DNA of 64,000 nucleotides from Lysinibacillus pinottii (GCF_024753545.1 NZ_JANTOO010000020.1:496001-560000); one strand, 5' to 3'; counted from the stretch's first letter, positions 35,866 to 44,474 are shown. The notes: generated by a model not told the origin, from the letters alone. Numbers and translations: made by a program.

Positions 35866-36393
35866 TTAAGCTGGGTTAATTTCTAACTCAACTGATACTT
35901 TAATATCTTTACCTACTAGTACTCCACCAGTTTCTAAGGCTGCATTCCAAGTTAAACCAAAGTCTTCGCGATTGATAGTTGTTTCAGCTTCAAAACCATA
36001 TACTTCTTGCCCCCAAGGATTAGTACCCTTGCCATTAAATTCTGTATCAAATGTTACTGATTTTGTTACACCTCTAATAGTTAAGTCTCCTGTTACTGAA
36101 TATTCATCGCTAGATTTTTTAGTAATGTCTGTTGATTTAAACGTAATTGTTGGATATTGTTCAGCATCAAAAAAATCCGCTGCTTTTAAATGGTTATCAC
36201 GATCTTCACTACGTGTATTAATACTTGCTGGATCAATAGTAAAGCTAATGTTAGCAGTTGTTAAGTCTGCAAGATCTGCCGCCTCAATGTCCGCTGTGTA
36301 TTTATCAAATACACCTTTCACTTTTGATACCATCATGTGTTTTACTTGAAAGTTAATTGCTGAGTGCCCTAAATCAATATTCCATTTTGCCAT
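35866..36393 (-). CDS. YceI-family lipocalin-like protein
   Basis: 175 residues. MAKWNIDLGHSAINFQVKHM opens an antiparallel barrel with the family pattern: FTIDPASINTRSEDRDNHLKA, then AEQYPTITFKSTDI, then LTIRGVTKSVTFD. YceI proteins bind isoprenoid or amide lipids. There is no signal peptide, so it is cytoplasmic. GGAGG lies before the ATG at 36393; a longer frame to 36483 runs into the promoter. The promoter is covered by two palindromes (36539-36604), so expression is likely under tight repression or activation. Confidence 0.88.
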   Translation of the reverse strand: MAKWNIDLGHSAINFQVKHMMVSKVKGVFDKYTADIEAADLADLTTANISFTIDPASINTRSEDRDNHLKAADFFDAEQYPTITFKSTDITKKSSDEYSVTGDLTIRGVTKSVTFDTEFNGKGTNPWGQEVYGFEAETTINREDFGLTWNAALETGGVLVGKDIKVSVELEINPA

Positions 36394-36538
36394 TTTAAAA
36401 TTCCTCCAATAAGTTGATTTTATCTCGATTTCGAGATATATTTTAAAATATGAAGCAACTACATGAATTATGTTACCCAACATTGATTAGGCTAAACATT
36501 TGTAGTTACTTATCTTTTTGTACTACTTTGGTTATGAA

Positions 36539-36604
36539 AAGTAATTGATTACTTTATGTAACTTACTATATATTAATAATTAAATTACGTCAAGTAATTT
36601 AATT
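36539..36604 (-). promoter_or_regulatory. YceI promoter covered by two palindromic operators
   Basis: Minus-strand TTGACG (36593-36588) and TATAGT (36570-36565) have a 17-base spacer. The -35 lies in the centre of a perfect 27-bp palindrome (arms AATTAAATTAC and GTAATTTAATT, 36578-36604). A second one, AAGTAAT-N2-ATTACTT (36539-36554), sits around or just after the transcription start. Both share the half-site AGTAAT, as expected for one dimeric repressor. Confidence 0.7.
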
Positions 36605-36814
36605 ATTTTTTGTTAAAAGTTCTTTTTGAAATTTGAAATATTCAATTTACGATTTCGAACAAGCATAGGTTTGTCCACATTAGCCATAAATAAAGCATAA
36701 CGTTAAAGAGTTTTTATGTATCATCCTTTGTCTATCAAAATTCATGATCGTATCAGGATTTTTTTTCATCCATTTGTTATATAATTCTGCGAAGAGGACT
36801 TGGAGGTATGAGGT

Positions 36815-37252
36815 ATGAAAATCAATAGAATGGATCATGTGAGCATAAACGTGAATGATCTTTCAGAGGCTAAAGCATTTTTTCTTGAGCTAGGGCTTGA
36901 AGTGAAAGCAGAATGGGAATTACAAGGAGAACTGCTGAGCCGAATTGTAGGGCTTAATTATACAAAAACGGCATGTGTAGGATTGGGGATGCCTGATGGT
37001 CAGACATGGATAGAGCTAGTGAAATTTTACTCGCCTTCTGATGAAAAAGGTATACAGCCAACTTTTGCAAATACGCTTGGAATCCGACATATTTGCTTTA
37101 ATGTTGAAAATATTGAAGGTATTATTGCTAAATTGAAAAAAAGGGGTACAAAAATTTTTAGTGAGATACAGCAATATGAAGAAAGTTATAAATTATGTTA
37201 CGTGCGTGGTCCTGAGGGCATTATTTTAGAGTTGGCGGAGAAAATCCAATAA
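36815..37252 (+). CDS. VOC/glyoxalase-fold protein
   Basis: 145 residues with the paired beta-alpha-beta-beta-beta units of the vicinal-oxygen-chelate fold. Metal ligands are likely His8 (MDHVSINV), Glu64 (TWIELVKF), His89 (IRHICFNV) and Glu139 (ILELAEK). This is the arrangement of methylmalonyl-CoA epimerases and lactoylglutathione lyase-like proteins. The ligand is unknown. GGAGG is 8 bases before the ATG. It is divergent from the YceI gene, with about 420 bases between. Confidence 0.82.
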   Translation: MKINRMDHVSINVNDLSEAKAFFLELGLEVKAEWELQGELLSRIVGLNYTKTACVGLGMPDGQTWIELVKFYSPSDEKGIQPTFANTLGIRHICFNVENIEGIIAKLKKRGTKIFSEIQQYEESYKLCYVRGPEGIILELAEKIQ

Positions 37253-37257
37253 AAAAG

Positions 37258-37295
37258 GCTAAAAAGATGGAGAACCTTGACAGTGAAGGTTCTCC
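37258..37295 (-). terminator. Terminator of the heme-uptake operon
   Basis: GGAGAACCTT and AAGGTTCTCC (37269-37295) form a 10-bp stem. On the minus strand TTTTT follows three bases later, just after the sortase stop. Confidence 0.8.
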
Positions 37296-37321
37296 TCAAT
37301 AAAAAGAAAGTCAAGCTCTAT

Positions 37322-38110
37322 TTATTCACCACGTTTTACTAATTTACCCTGAACAACAAAGCGGTGCTCGTCACTCATCACTGAATCCTTACAGGTAGAC
37401 AATGTCAGGATTTTATCACCGGGACTTATAGCGACATCCATTTGTATGGATGATCGCTTTTGAATTTCCTCTAGAAATTGCTTATAAGCTCCGTCACTTG
37501 TAAAATCCGTTTCAATATAGTAGAAATCAATAGTTGTCTCATATGCTGCAAATACCTCGATATCATACCCTTCATATAAGGTATCTAAATAAATAATGGG
37601 ATGGTCATTCGCGTAGTCTTGCTTTAAGTAATTTTTTAGACTGCCAAACATCGTATTGTTTTTCATAGCATGACCATATAAAACTGTATTTTGACTCATA
37701 GAAACAATATTATTTCGATAATCCATAAAGACACTGCCTGCACGACTTTCCTCGTCTCTAAAATTATGATTTAAATAAAAATCATTATTGTCAGCTTGTA
37801 GTACTGGATTATTTAACTTTGTTCCATCCACTGAAATCCATCCTACAATTTGACGGTTCATTGCTAATAAATCTTGGAATTGAGGTCTTATCGTTGAAGG
37901 AGCTTGAGTTTCTTCCTCTTGATTTACAGGCTGATCTTCAATAGTGCTTAATGTAGCTTGATATATATCCTGCACTTCCTTCAGCGATTTTGATGTCTCA
38001 TAGTACGTATATAGATACTTTGCAAGGGAAAATGCAGAAAATAAAAATATTGCTACATATAGAAATGTGACAAACTTTGACGCCTTCTTTTTCATCCCAT
38101 CACCATTCAT
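37322..38110 (-). CDS. srtB: Class B sortase
   Basis: 262 residues. The N-terminal membrane anchor (about 10-32) is followed by the sortase barrel. The catalytic His is in TVLYGHAMKNNTMFGSL (about 150), the Cys in ILTLSTCKDS (TLxTC, about 237) and the Arg in EHRFVVQGKL (about 248). The YLNHNFRDEESRAGSVFMD segment is typical of SrtB. It anchors NEAT proteins to peptidoglycan; the only plausible substrate here is the NPQTD protein at 43656. It is the last gene of the operon, and its ATG overlaps the ATPase stop. Confidence 0.93.
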   Translation of the reverse strand: MNGDGMKKKASKFVTFLYVAIFLFSAFSLAKYLYTYYETSKSLKEVQDIYQATLSTIEDQPVNQEEETQAPSTIRPQFQDLLAMNRQIVGWISVDGTKLNNPVLQADNNDFYLNHNFRDEESRAGSVFMDYRNNIVSMSQNTVLYGHAMKNNTMFGSLKNYLKQDYANDHPIIYLDTLYEGYDIEVFAAYETTIDFYYIETDFTSDGAYKQFLEEIQKRSSIQMDVAISPGDKILTLSTCKDSVMSDEHRFVVQGKLVKRGE

Positions 38111-38877
38111 ATCCCCATTGGCATCATATAATAGCCAAGTTGTTGATCTTCATTAAATACCGCGTTAACCCCATATACCTCTTTAATAACATCTTTCGTA
38201 ATTACATCACGTGGGGTACCTTCTGCAAATATTTTACCATCCTTCATTAAAATAATATGGTTACTATAGCGAATAGCTTGATTAATATCGTGTAGCACCA
38301 TGATAATCGTTAAGCCGTGCTGCTCGTTTAATGTTTTGACAAGCTCTAATAATTCTAGCTGATAATAAATATCCAAATATGTTGTCGGCTCGTCCAAGCA
38401 TAGTATTTCTGATTGTTGTGCCAAAGCCATAGCAATCCAGACACGTTGCCGCTCCCCACCTGATAACGCCTCTAAATTTGTTGAACTCTTTTGTTGTAAA
38501 TTTGTACAAGCCAGTGCCCATTCAATGGCTTTTTCATCTCCCTCATTGTCCTTTTTCAGCAATGTTTGGTGGGGAAGACGACCAAAACCGACTAATTTTT
38601 CAATTGTTAAATCTTTCGGTATATCGTTTTGCTGATATACTATGGCTAGTTTTTTAGCAAATTCCTTAGGCTTATAATCTAGTAAGTCTTTATTTTCTAA
38701 CAGGACATTTCCTGATTTAGGTGAATGCAGACGAGAGATGACACTTAATAAAGTTGATTTCCCACAGCCGTTCGGACCAATTATTGTTGTAATTTTGCCT
38801 TTTGTAATTGATGTGGAAACACCCTTTAAATGATTACGTGTATTATCATGCGATACAATAATGTCTTGTATATTCAT
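38107..38877 (-). CDS. Heme/iron ABC transporter ATP-binding protein
   Basis: 256 residues of the FecE/FhuC class. Walker A is IIGPNGCGKSTLLSV, the signature is LSGGERQRVWIAMAL, Walker B is ILCLDEPTTYLD, and the switch His is in VLHDINQA. It partners the FecCD-type permease at 38883 and would power heme import. S. aureus isd has no dedicated ATPase gene; here one is present. A GTG at 38886 is an alternative start, but AAAGAG is spaced better (8 bases) for the ATG at 38877. Confidence 0.92.
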   Translation of the reverse strand: MNIQDIIVSHDNTRNHLKGVSTSITKGKITTIIGPNGCGKSTLLSVISRLHSPKSGNVLLENKDLLDYKPKEFAKKLAIVYQQNDIPKDLTIEKLVGFGRLPHQTLLKKDNEGDEKAIEWALACTNLQQKSSTNLEALSGGERQRVWIAMALAQQSEILCLDEPTTYLDIYYQLELLELVKTLNEQHGLTIIMVLHDINQAIRYSNHIILMKDGKIFAEGTPRDVITKDVIKEVYGVNAVFNEDQQLGYYMMPMGI

Positions 38878-38882
38878 GCTTG

Positions 38883-39848
38883 TCACTCTTTTCGTAATAA
38901 GAATATTAGGAAGGGTCCACCGATAATGGCCATAATGGTGGACGCCGGGATTTCAAGTGGTGCAACAATTGTACGTCCAATTGTATCTGCTAATAAAATT
39001 AGTAATGCTCCTGCCAATGCTGTAAACGGAATAAGCACAGCATGATCATGGCCAACTAATCTGCGAGCAATATGAGGTACTAAAAGACCCACAAATGAAA
39101 TAACTCCTGCAACAACAACTGAAACAGCTGCTAGTAAGACAGCCACTGCTGCAATTAATAACCGTGCTCGCACAACTTGAAATCCTAAGCTTTTAACAGT
39201 TTTGTCTTGTAATACGAGTAAATTACACCAACTATATAAAGCAAGAGAACCTATTAATCCGATTGAACCATATGTCACAATTGTTGAAACATCTTTCCAT
39301 GTTCGCATGGTTAGATTAGAACCAATAACACTGGATGCGGACATATTTAAGGAGCCGCCTAAGCTAATCATAGCCTCGGTTAAGCCTGTAAACATAGCGT
39401 TAATCGCTATCCCTACTAAAATCAATTTGAGCGGGCTTAAGCCAGATTTCCAAGATAATGCAAAGACAAGCGTACAGGCTAAGGCTCCACCCATAAATGC
39501 TAACACGGGTGTCATAAAAAATAATGTGGGGAAAAAGGCAACAATAAACAATTGGACAAATGCTGCACCCGAAGATATTCCGATAATCCCTGCATCTGCC
39601 AATGGGTTACGCATCACCGATTGTAAAAGCACCCCAGAAACTGAAAGGGCGGCACCTGCAAATAATGCCACAATGATACGTGGGAAGCGTAAATCACGAA
39701 TAGCCTCCATTTGACTATTCCCCTCATTAAATAATGCCCCTATAAACTCAAAAAAGCCCATTTTAATGCTACCTGTTGATGCTGAATAAATCACTGTCAC
39801 CAGTAATAAAAAAATTACAAGTAAAAAACTGACGATTCTTTTTGTCAT
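38883..39848 (-). CDS. isdF: Heme ABC transporter permease, IsdF-like (FecCD family)
   Basis: 321 residues, about nine or ten membrane segments. Family marks are LRFPRIIVALFAGAALSVSGVLLQ (in pieces), NPLADAGIIGISSGAA and FVGLLVPHIARRLVGHDH. It forms the membrane channel with the ATPase downstream and receives heme from the IsdE-like lipoprotein. A terminator-like hairpin (39889-39931) lies between it and isdE, which would lower permease expression relative to the binding proteins. Confidence 0.9.
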   Translation of the reverse strand: MTKRIVSFLLVIFLLLVTVIYSASTGSIKMGFFEFIGALFNEGNSQMEAIRDLRFPRIIVALFAGAALSVSGVLLQSVMRNPLADAGIIGISSGAAFVQLFIVAFFPTLFFMTPVLAFMGGALACTLVFALSWKSGLSPLKLILVGIAINAMFTGLTEAMISLGGSLNMSASSVIGSNLTMRTWKDVSTIVTYGSIGLIGSLALYSWCNLLVLQDKTVKSLGFQVVRARLLIAAVAVLLAAVSVVVAGVISFVGLLVPHIARRLVGHDHAVLIPFTALAGALLILLADTIGRTIVAPLEIPASTIMAIIGGPFLIFLLRKE

Positions 39849-39888
39849 ATCGGACTTCCTTTTTCTTTTTTTATTCCATATAGGATAA

Positions 39889-39931
39889 GAAAAACGCTCT
39901 ATGACGAGTAAAAATACTGATCATACGAGCG
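39889..39931 (-). terminator. Attenuating terminator between isdE and isdF
   Basis: CGCTC-TATGA pairs with TCATA-GAGCG with a single bulge and is followed by TTTTTC on the minus strand. It is intragenic to the operon, so it is probably partial. Confidence 0.65.
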
Positions 39932-39943
39932 ACATTCGAGTTA

Positions 39944-40849
39944 CTATTTACGATAGAAAATTTCCATCAGCTGTCCTAAAGCCTGTGGTACCTGCAAGGA
40001 GGATGTCGTCCCGAATAATTCTTCCTCTAAATCATAGACTTTACCGTTTTTCACTGCATCGAAATGTTTCCAAATATCATTAGTTTTAAATTCTTCATCA
40101 AACATTTCCACAACCTCATCGGGCATGCCATGTGATAAGCGCAAAATAATATCCGGATTGCTATTATGAAGATATTCCGTATTAGAAGATAGATATTCTG
40201 CATCTTGCCCTTCCATTACATTGATACCCCCTGCTCGTTTGACAAGATCCCCGGCATAGGAATTTTCTGTTGCTACTAGATAACTCCCTGGTATACCTAG
40301 TAAAATTAATACGCGAGGACCTTCTTTATTCGCAGCTACGCTTTGGACTGCCTCGATATTCTTCTGTAGATCTTTTACTAATGCATCGGCTTGAGCTTCA
40401 CGATCATAGCGTTTTCCTAGAGATGTTATCTCCTTTAGCATGGCATCAACGCTTTGGAAATTAAGAAAATCAACAGGAATATTAAGTTGTTTAAATTTAT
40501 CCTGTAAATCGTATTCTAAAGTGGAAACGGATAATACTTCTGTTGGATTTAATGACTTAACAATTTCCATATCTGGCTCCATCGCATTACCGATTGTTGG
40601 CAGACCATCAAAACGCTTTGCTAATTGCTTTTCTGTTTCAGGTACAGCGATTGCATCAAGCTCCAGCTTATCAAGGATATCCGCTACCACTACAGTCCCA
40701 GCAATAATACGTTGCTCACTATCTTCTGTTACCTGTTCTTTATCAGTAACTGTCTCTTTTTTTTCTGTTTGATCGCTGCTACTACATGCAGCAAGAATTA
40801 GTGATAGTAATGTCAGCAACAGTACCTTCATTTTCCAATCTTTTTTCAT
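39944..40849 (-). CDS. isdE: Heme-binding lipoprotein, IsdE-like
   Basis: A 301-residue class III substrate-binding protein. The lipobox LILAAC gives lipidation at about residue 21. The heme ligands of S. aureus IsdE, one Met and one His, have clear counterparts: GNAMEPDMEIV and ILRLSHGMPDEV. VLSVSTLEYDL is also family-typical. It receives heme from the NEAT proteins and passes it to IsdF. The start is at the ATG at 40849 with GGGGG upstream. It lies 25 bases after the double-NEAT gene. Confidence 0.92.
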   Translation of the reverse strand: MKKDWKMKVLLLTLLSLILAACSSSDQTEKKETVTDKEQVTEDSEQRIIAGTVVVADILDKLELDAIAVPETEKQLAKRFDGLPTIGNAMEPDMEIVKSLNPTEVLSVSTLEYDLQDKFKQLNIPVDFLNFQSVDAMLKEITSLGKRYDREAQADALVKDLQKNIEAVQSVAANKEGPRVLILLGIPGSYLVATENSYAGDLVKRAGGINVMEGQDAEYLSSNTEYLHNSNPDIILRLSHGMPDEVVEMFDEEFKTNDIWKHFDAVKNGKVYDLEEELFGTTSSLQVPQALGQLMEIFYRK

Positions 40850-40874
40850 TGTGTCATCCCCCACTTATTTCTGC

Positions 40875-42146
40875 TCAGTCAGCTAAATTTTTGGTTTTCC
40901 TAATACGCTTAATCAGTAACCATCCTGATACCAGACAAATAACGATTAGCCCAATAATTTTTACGAAGTTTAACGGCTCCATTTGCTGATCTGCAGTCGA
41001 TTTTTTTACTACTTTTGTTTCCGTAGTTTCCTCATTTGTTTTGCTGTCCTCTAATGCTTCTTCTAAAGCTTCATCAGTTGGTTCATCAAGTGTACGATCA
41101 AATGTTAATTTTTCTTCCTTTGGTCTAAGCAAGGGTGTTTGAATAGCTGGTAATGTCTGTGTGGCATTGCTAGAAACATTCTCTTTACTTATTTGTATTG
41201 GTGGCTTTTGTACCTGCTCCTGTTGCTCCGTTTCCACCGACTTGTCACGTACGACTTGCGTAGTAGGTTTTTCGTTCGTGGGTTTTTGTAAAAGCAATGA
41301 AACCTGCTTTTGATTGAATACTAGCTGAACATAATATTGATGATGATAAGAAATGTCAGGAATATCAATCTTTACCCACATTCTTAACGGCTGTGTTAAG
41401 TCCTCAACCTCAAATTCCACCATGCGTACATTATCTAAAAGAGAAACTTGCTTTGGTTCAATCTGATTTCCCTTATCATCTATCTGTAGACCTGTCACCC
41501 AAGCTGATTGTAAAATAGTCATTTGCGCATAGTATCTACCACCCTTTTCAATAACCTTTGCGATTGGCTTCACATAGTTATTCAAAATAGAAGGTTCATT
41601 TTTACCATCCGCTAATAATACATAGTCCACTGCCCATTCTTGGCCTTTTGTTTCTTCTACAACTAAGTTTTCAGCTTCATCCGTTTTGTTTTTTTCCTGA
41701 GGAACATTCGGAGTAAGTCCCGCTATCTCTATTCGCAGCTCTTGAGTGAACGAAAAATAAGATTCTTCAGCTGCAAGCTCCACATTGCCCTTTATAACAA
41801 TCGGGTCTTGTAATGCCAAAACATCAAACTGAACTAAATTTTCTATATCTTGAGTCAAAGAAATTTCATTGCCAAGCTGTTCGATATGTATGTCGCGTAC
41901 AGAATATGATTGTTCAAGTGCCAAAGTTAATTGATACTGACCATCCTTTACGGTGAGAGTTGCTTTATGTTTAAAAAGATTTCCTTCAAACCCTTCAATA
42001 GGAGAAAAACTTAGTTCAACTTGATAACTACCATCTATTATGCCAAGGTTCTCAGCTTTTGCTTGCATAAGAATGGATGGAGGGAAAACAAGCAATAAAA
42101 CTGCCAAAACAGCCGAAATACAAATGTGCTTTTTTATGATTGTCAT
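40875..42146 (-). CDS. Membrane-tethered double-NEAT protein
   Basis: 423 residues. A signal peptide spans 1-31. The first NEAT-like domain (about 38-145) is degenerate, without a YxxxY motif. The second (about 165-285) has a full set: SILNNYVKP in the lip helix and ISYHHQYYVQLVF with the heme-binding tyrosines. A long charged linker rich in E, T and P follows, and then a C-terminal helix, FVKIIGLIVICLVSGWLL, with a basic tail. No LPxTG or NPxTx signal precedes it, so it stays in the membrane, a place filled by IsdD in S. aureus. Ribosome site GGAGGAG. Confidence 0.85.
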   Translation of the reverse strand: MTIIKKHICISAVLAVLLLVFPPSILMQAKAENLGIIDGSYQVELSFSPIEGFEGNLFKHKATLTVKDGQYQLTLALEQSYSVRDIHIEQLGNEISLTQDIENLVQFDVLALQDPIVIKGNVELAAEESYFSFTQELRIEIAGLTPNVPQEKNKTDEAENLVVEETKGQEWAVDYVLLADGKNEPSILNNYVKPIAKVIEKGGRYYAQMTILQSAWVTGLQIDDKGNQIEPKQVSLLDNVRMVEFEVEDLTQPLRMWVKIDIPDISYHHQYYVQLVFNQKQVSLLLQKPTNEKPTTQVVRDKSVETEQQEQVQKPPIQISKENVSSNATQTLPAIQTPLLRPKEEKLTFDRTLDEPTDEALEEALEDSKTNEETTETKVVKKSTADQQMEPLNFVKIIGLIVICLVSGWLLIKRIRKTKNLAD

Positions 42147-42178
42147 TGCATGGTCTCCTCCCATTTTAAACACATAGG

Positions 42179-42213
42179 AACTTCCTTCCCCATAAAATAT
42201 GAGAAAGGAAGTT
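42179..42213. repeat. Intercistronic hairpin in the heme operon
   Basis: AACTTCCTT and AAGGAAGTT flank a 17-base loop between the SLH-NEAT and double-NEAT genes. No T run follows, so it is more likely an mRNA-stability element than a full terminator. Confidence 0.5.
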
Positions 42214-42229
42214 GCTGTAAAAATCCTTA

Positions 42230-43654
42230 TTATTTATTCATGTATTGCAATGAGCCATTTAAAATTTTCGCCATATGTGAACGTTTTAATGGACTGTTGG
42301 CATCAATAACTGTTTTGCCATCAGCAGTTGGAGAACCAGTCATTACTTTACCTGCATATAGAAGTGCAAAGGCTTTTTTTGCTTCTTCGTCTTTCACTTT
42401 TGCTCCATCAGCATAGTAAGAAAGACCTGTGTCACCAAAGCTCATTTCTTTTCCTGCTACATGTGTTATTGTGCGATAGATCATGACAGCTGCTTGTTGA
42501 CGAGTAAGTGTATCATTTGGATTGAAGTTTGTCGCTTTTTTAACAATGCCTGCTTCAGCTAATGCATTAATAGCTTGAACAGCTTCCGCACTAAGCTTAC
42601 CTGTATCTTTAAATCCAGCATCTTTTGTAGAAGATACGTTCAATGAACGTGCCACCATTAAAGCAAATTGAGAACGTGTAATGTTGTCATTTGGTCTAAA
42701 ATTGTCTTGTGCCTTCACAATTCCTAAGCTGTAAAGTGATAGGATGGCATCTTTATTCGCATCTTTACTAATGTCCTTAAATGGATTGATAACTGGTTTC
42801 ACTGCACCTTCCACAGCAAAGCTAAATTGTACTGTATGATTCGAATCATACTTCACACCTTGGGCTGGTTCATTTACAACGATGTGTAATTGAGCACTTA
42901 CCAGTTTCTTCAAATCTTTAACTTCAAATGAATATGTGCGTGAATTTGTTGCATCGTCTTGTTTCACTAAAGTTGCTTCTTTCCCCTCTACAGTGAAACC
43001 TTTTACATATTGACCTTGAGGGAATGTCATTGTCACAACATTTTTACCGTCTTTTACAGTAACTCCTACTTTTGGTGCGATATATTGTTTCATCATCGAC
43101 TCTTCTGTTGTACCATCTTTGTAAACAGTGACAGCAACTTCATTCACTTTCACTTCTTCTTTTACTTCTTTCACTGCTTTTAGATCAAAATCATACCATT
43201 TATCCATATTTGCGGAAGGAACAACTACATGGATTTTTGCTGATTTAACTTCATCAACAACCACAGGGAAACTGTATGTAATAGTACCGTCGTTATTTTT
43301 TACTTCTTTAGCATCTAAAAATGTATCGCCTTGTTTTGTTTGTAGACCTGCAATCATTGGTGCAGATTTAGCAGTGATTGTTAATTGAGCTTCAAATTTA
43401 CCGTCTTTTTCAACGATTGTTCCTTGTGGTACTAAATGAGAACTAATTGCAGGCTGTGCTTCTGTTGTACCTGTTTTAAAAATTTGGAAATTAATAACTG
43501 AATCCGTTTTAGCAGCTTTCGTTGTTTCTGCCTTCACTTCTGTATTTGTTGTTACTAATTCTGCCGCAGATGCAAAGGAAGGAACTGTAAGAGATGCTGC
43601 TAACAATGAAGCTAGTACTATTTTAGTTGCACGTGATTGACGTTTTTTAGCCAT
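42230..43654 (-). CDS. S-layer-anchored double-NEAT heme-binding protein (NEAT-NEAT-3xSLH)
   Basis: 474 residues. A signal peptide ends at about SFASA (residue 30). NEAT 1 spans about 50-165 and NEAT 2 about 172-285; three SLH repeats (about 290-474) begin at FKDISKDANKDAIL, FKDTGKLSAEAVQ and FGDTGLSYY and carry the wall-polymer motif (ITRSQ, LTRQQ, LKRSH). The layout resembles B. anthracis BslK, one NEAT plus SLH. NEAT 2 keeps the first heme Tyr (VKYDSNH) and SMMKQYIAP in the lip; NEAT 1 has MDKWYDF there, losing the first Tyr. It probably scavenges heme on the S-layer. Confidence 0.9.
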   Translation of the reverse strand: MAKKRQSRATKIVLASLLAASLTVPSFASAAELVTTNTEVKAETTKAAKTDSVINFQIFKTGTTEAQPAISSHLVPQGTIVEKDGKFEAQLTITAKSAPMIAGLQTKQGDTFLDAKEVKNNDGTITYSFPVVVDEVKSAKIHVVVPSANMDKWYDFDLKAVKEVKEEVKVNEVAVTVYKDGTTEESMMKQYIAPKVGVTVKDGKNVVTMTFPQGQYVKGFTVEGKEATLVKQDDATNSRTYSFEVKDLKKLVSAQLHIVVNEPAQGVKYDSNHTVQFSFAVEGAVKPVINPFKDISKDANKDAILSLYSLGIVKAQDNFRPNDNITRSQFALMVARSLNVSSTKDAGFKDTGKLSAEAVQAINALAEAGIVKKATNFNPNDTLTRQQAAVMIYRTITHVAGKEMSFGDTGLSYYADGAKVKDEEAKKAFALLYAGKVMTGSPTADGKTVIDANSPLKRSHMAKILNGSLQYMNK

Positions 43655-43655
43655 T

Positions 43656-44273
43656 TTATTGACCCTCCGTTTTTGTTTGTAGTTTTTTTCTATAAAGTAA
43701 AAATGCTGACCCCACTAACGCAACGATTAATAGATAAGGTGTTGCATCATCTGTTTGTGGATTGGGCACTTGACTTCCAGTTGTAGTTGCTGAAGAAGTA
43801 GGTTGAGATTTACTGGATTCTGTCTGTTGAGTAGAAGCAGTCGCTGTATTTGCAATTGATGTGGCATCAAATACAAGTGATACACTGTATTCATGATGAT
43901 AATTGATATCATCAATATCAATTTTCATCGCTGTTACTACAGGTTTTGTTAGGTCTTTAACAGTGAATTGTACCGTTCGTGTATCTGTTGCTTGATCTTC
44001 ACTCACTACAGTTGCTCCACCTGGTGGTTGAAATTTCGTAATCCATGCACTGTTTTTTAATGTAATTTGTACTACAGCAGTGCCATTCTTCACCGTCACT
44101 TTAGCCGGTTTTACAAAATAATCATTAGCAATGGATGCGGAATTACTTTCAGGTTTATTGACCTGATATTTTATCGAATGAGTGCCATCAGCCAGCTGAG
44201 CAGATGCTTGCGTTAACCCGAAGTTAACGAAAAAAATACTAACAAGCATGATCAACATGAGCATTTTCTTCAT
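43656..44273 (-). CDS. isdC: IsdC-like NEAT protein with sortase B signal
   Basis: 205 residues. Signal peptide (about 1-25), one NEAT domain (about 28-145) with SIANDYFVKP in the lip helix and INYHHEYSVSLVF (YxxxY) on the heme strand, a Ser/Thr/Gln-rich spacer, then NPQTDDATPY, a hydrophobic helix and YRKK. NPQTD is one residue from the canonical SrtB signal NPQTN. As first gene of a Fur-controlled operon ending in srtB it fits IsdC, the wall-buried heme relay. The start is at the ATG at 44273 (GGGAGG ten bases upstream). Confidence 0.9.
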   Translation of the reverse strand: MKKMLMLIMLVSIFFVNFGLTQASAQLADGTHSIKYQVNKPESNSASIANDYFVKPAKVTVKNGTAVVQITLKNSAWITKFQPPGGATVVSEDQATDTRTVQFTVKDLTKPVVTAMKIDIDDINYHHEYSVSLVFDATSIANTATASTQQTESSKSQPTSSATTTGSQVPNPQTDDATPYLLIVALVGSAFLLYRKKLQTKTEGQ

Positions 44274-44336
44274 GTGTTGCACGCCTCCCTTAGTCATAAT
44301 AAAACATCCTAATTGATAGATTCACTTCCATGTAAA

Positions 44337-44351
44337 CGAAAATAATTCTCA
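44337..44351 (-). promoter_or_regulatory. Fur box of the heme-uptake operon
   Basis: The minus strand TGAGAATTATTTTCG matches the 7-1-7 Fur consensus TGATAAT-N-ATTATCA at 11 of the 14 fixed positions. It lies about 65 bases before isdC. Possible upstream -35 elements (TTGACA, TTGACT) lie at about 44390-44400, without a clear -10. Confidence 0.7.
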
Positions 44352-44445
44352 ATTACGATTCTACTCCCAAGAATAATCGTTACTGCCAGTCAATGTCAAC
44401 TATTAATCCAAATTCGTCCTCAATATGTCAAATTTTCCTCCTAAT

Positions 44446-44474
44446 AAAAAGAATATCACCAAAATTTGGTGATA
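44446..44474 (-). terminator. Intrinsic terminator of the YtaF-like gene
   Basis: TATCACCAAA pairs with TTTGGTGATA and is followed by TTCTTTTT on the minus strand. It separates ytaF from the heme operon. Confidence 0.85.

Noticed and set aside
42126..42416. 96-codon plus-strand frame opposite the NEAT genes
   Set aside because: Shadow of the SLH-NEAT gene on the other strand; no ribosome site.
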